This document shows, one piece after another, positions 63,436-64,000 of a DNA stretch of 64,000 bases. A program made the translations under genes and the position numbers. The stretch covers positions 30,592,867 to 30,656,866 of the forward strand of contig CAIIXF020000008.1 of NCBI GenBank assembly GCA_903813345.2. Direction: 5' to 3'. The notes below the pieces were generated by a model that searched no databases, was not told where the DNA came from, and saw only the letters and a list, made by a program, of their open reading frames with translations. The stretch is from Owenia fusiformis (lineage: Eukaryota > Annelida > Polychaeta > Sabellida > Oweniidae). Each line of letters starts with the position of its first letter. Position 1 is the first letter of the stretch.

Positions 63436-63791
63436 ACTGTACATGTATTTAAAGAAAGTATCAACAAAAGCTCTGGTTTGTTCTTGTACTCTAAAAGTCA
63501 TGGGAATATTTATTTACACAAAATATTCAACAGATAACATTGGATTTCTAGAATGAAAACCCAAATGACAATATGTATGTCATAACATTAACCAATTTTA
63601 AATAACTATACAAGACTTGCTTCACGTATGTATTATGTATCATTTTGAGGACATGTACTTCAAAAAAAATAAGTAAGGAAATATTTTGCCAATATTCATA
63701 ACAAAAACAGTTTCTACATGGAATGTTGAAAACATTTATAGATTATAATTCATTTAAATGGAAATGCATCTTTGCTGTATAAAACACCTAT

Positions 63792-63891
63792 ATTTCATTA
63801 CAATATACCATATGGTATTTCATTACAATATACCATATGGTATTTCATTACAATATACCATATGGTATTTCATTACAATATACCATATGGT
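63792..63891 (+). repeat. 25-bp palindromic minisatellite, 4 units (B4)
   Basis: Four full units, so the four B copies have 6, 5, 5 and 4 units. Confidence 0.95.
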
Positions 63892-64000
63892 ATATTGTAT
63901 AAATACATTGTACGATTGTAAGCATTTGTTTACTAGAGAAAAGGTCATATGTCAGTTTTCCATAATAGTGATCTTTGGCATAAGAATTATAACTGTAGAG

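Larger units (their letters stand above)
55441..64000. repeat. Segmental duplication unit B4 (cut by window end)
   Basis: Starts at AAGAACGTTCC as in B1-B3 and runs 20,277 bases from the B3 equivalents up to about 61370. The window ends within the 3' flank of the CCDC170-like fragment, before the gene itself. A 47-base deletion at about 61455 lies between two CACAAGAA repeats. Confidence 0.85.

Noticed and set aside
63242-63556. Plus-strand frame starting with a proline run in B4
   Set aside because: The proline run is the variable poly-C tract of the interspersed repeat.

Overview
The window is nuclear DNA of a metazoan. It is AT-rich, its genes are spliced with GT-AG introns, and it contains fibrinogen-related and CCDC170-like genes plus mariner-type and other cut-and-paste transposons. 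Expanded secreted fibrinogen-related (FReD) proteins and the 'GCCCGTAGCCAGGAT' type of short repeat suggest a marine invertebrate. A mollusc is my first guess, but the sequence alone does not settle it.

The whole window is a young tandem segmental-duplication array built from two modules. Module A (+ strand) is a two-exon gene for a secreted protein of about 900 residues: signal peptide, a helical N-terminal region of about 200 residues, then three consecutive fibrinogen-like domains encoded by one exon. Module B carries, on the minus strand, the 3' five exons of a CCDC170-like coiled-coil gene, followed by about 7 kb of non-coding repeat-rich DNA. The order is A1 (3' part only, 2-1921), A2 (5009-7899), B1 (8152-18892), B2 (18893-28115), A3 (30898-33782), B3 (35164-48388), A4 (51175-54058), B4 (55441 to the end, cut before its CCDC170 part). 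A and B genes are convergent. The A3-B3 block recurs as A4-B4 with a period of about 20.28 kb.

Mobile elements mark the order of events. A 1,487-bp element with 6-bp target duplications is only in B1. A 1,101-bp mariner relic with arms of about 290 bp lies just 3' of A3 and A4, and A2 has the empty site. A 3,619-bp element with CACGGTG termini and 5-bp target duplications lies in B3 and B4, with empty sites in B1 and B2. It holds remains of two converging spliced genes and a nested 525-bp foldback element. A 1,083-bp mariner relic lies in B3.

The FReD genes look functional and are diversifying. Copies are mosaic, and differences concentrate in the ligand-pocket part of the third FReD in A1 and in an all-replacement set of changes in exon 1 of A4. 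This fits a pathogen-recognition or lectin-like family, though function is inferred. The CCDC170-like copies are 5'-truncated passengers decaying independently: B1 has a frameshift, B3 has lost an exon, and B2 is open through all five exons. The best candidates for something undescribed are the triple-FReD protein family and the 3.6-kb Transib/RAG-like candidate transposon.
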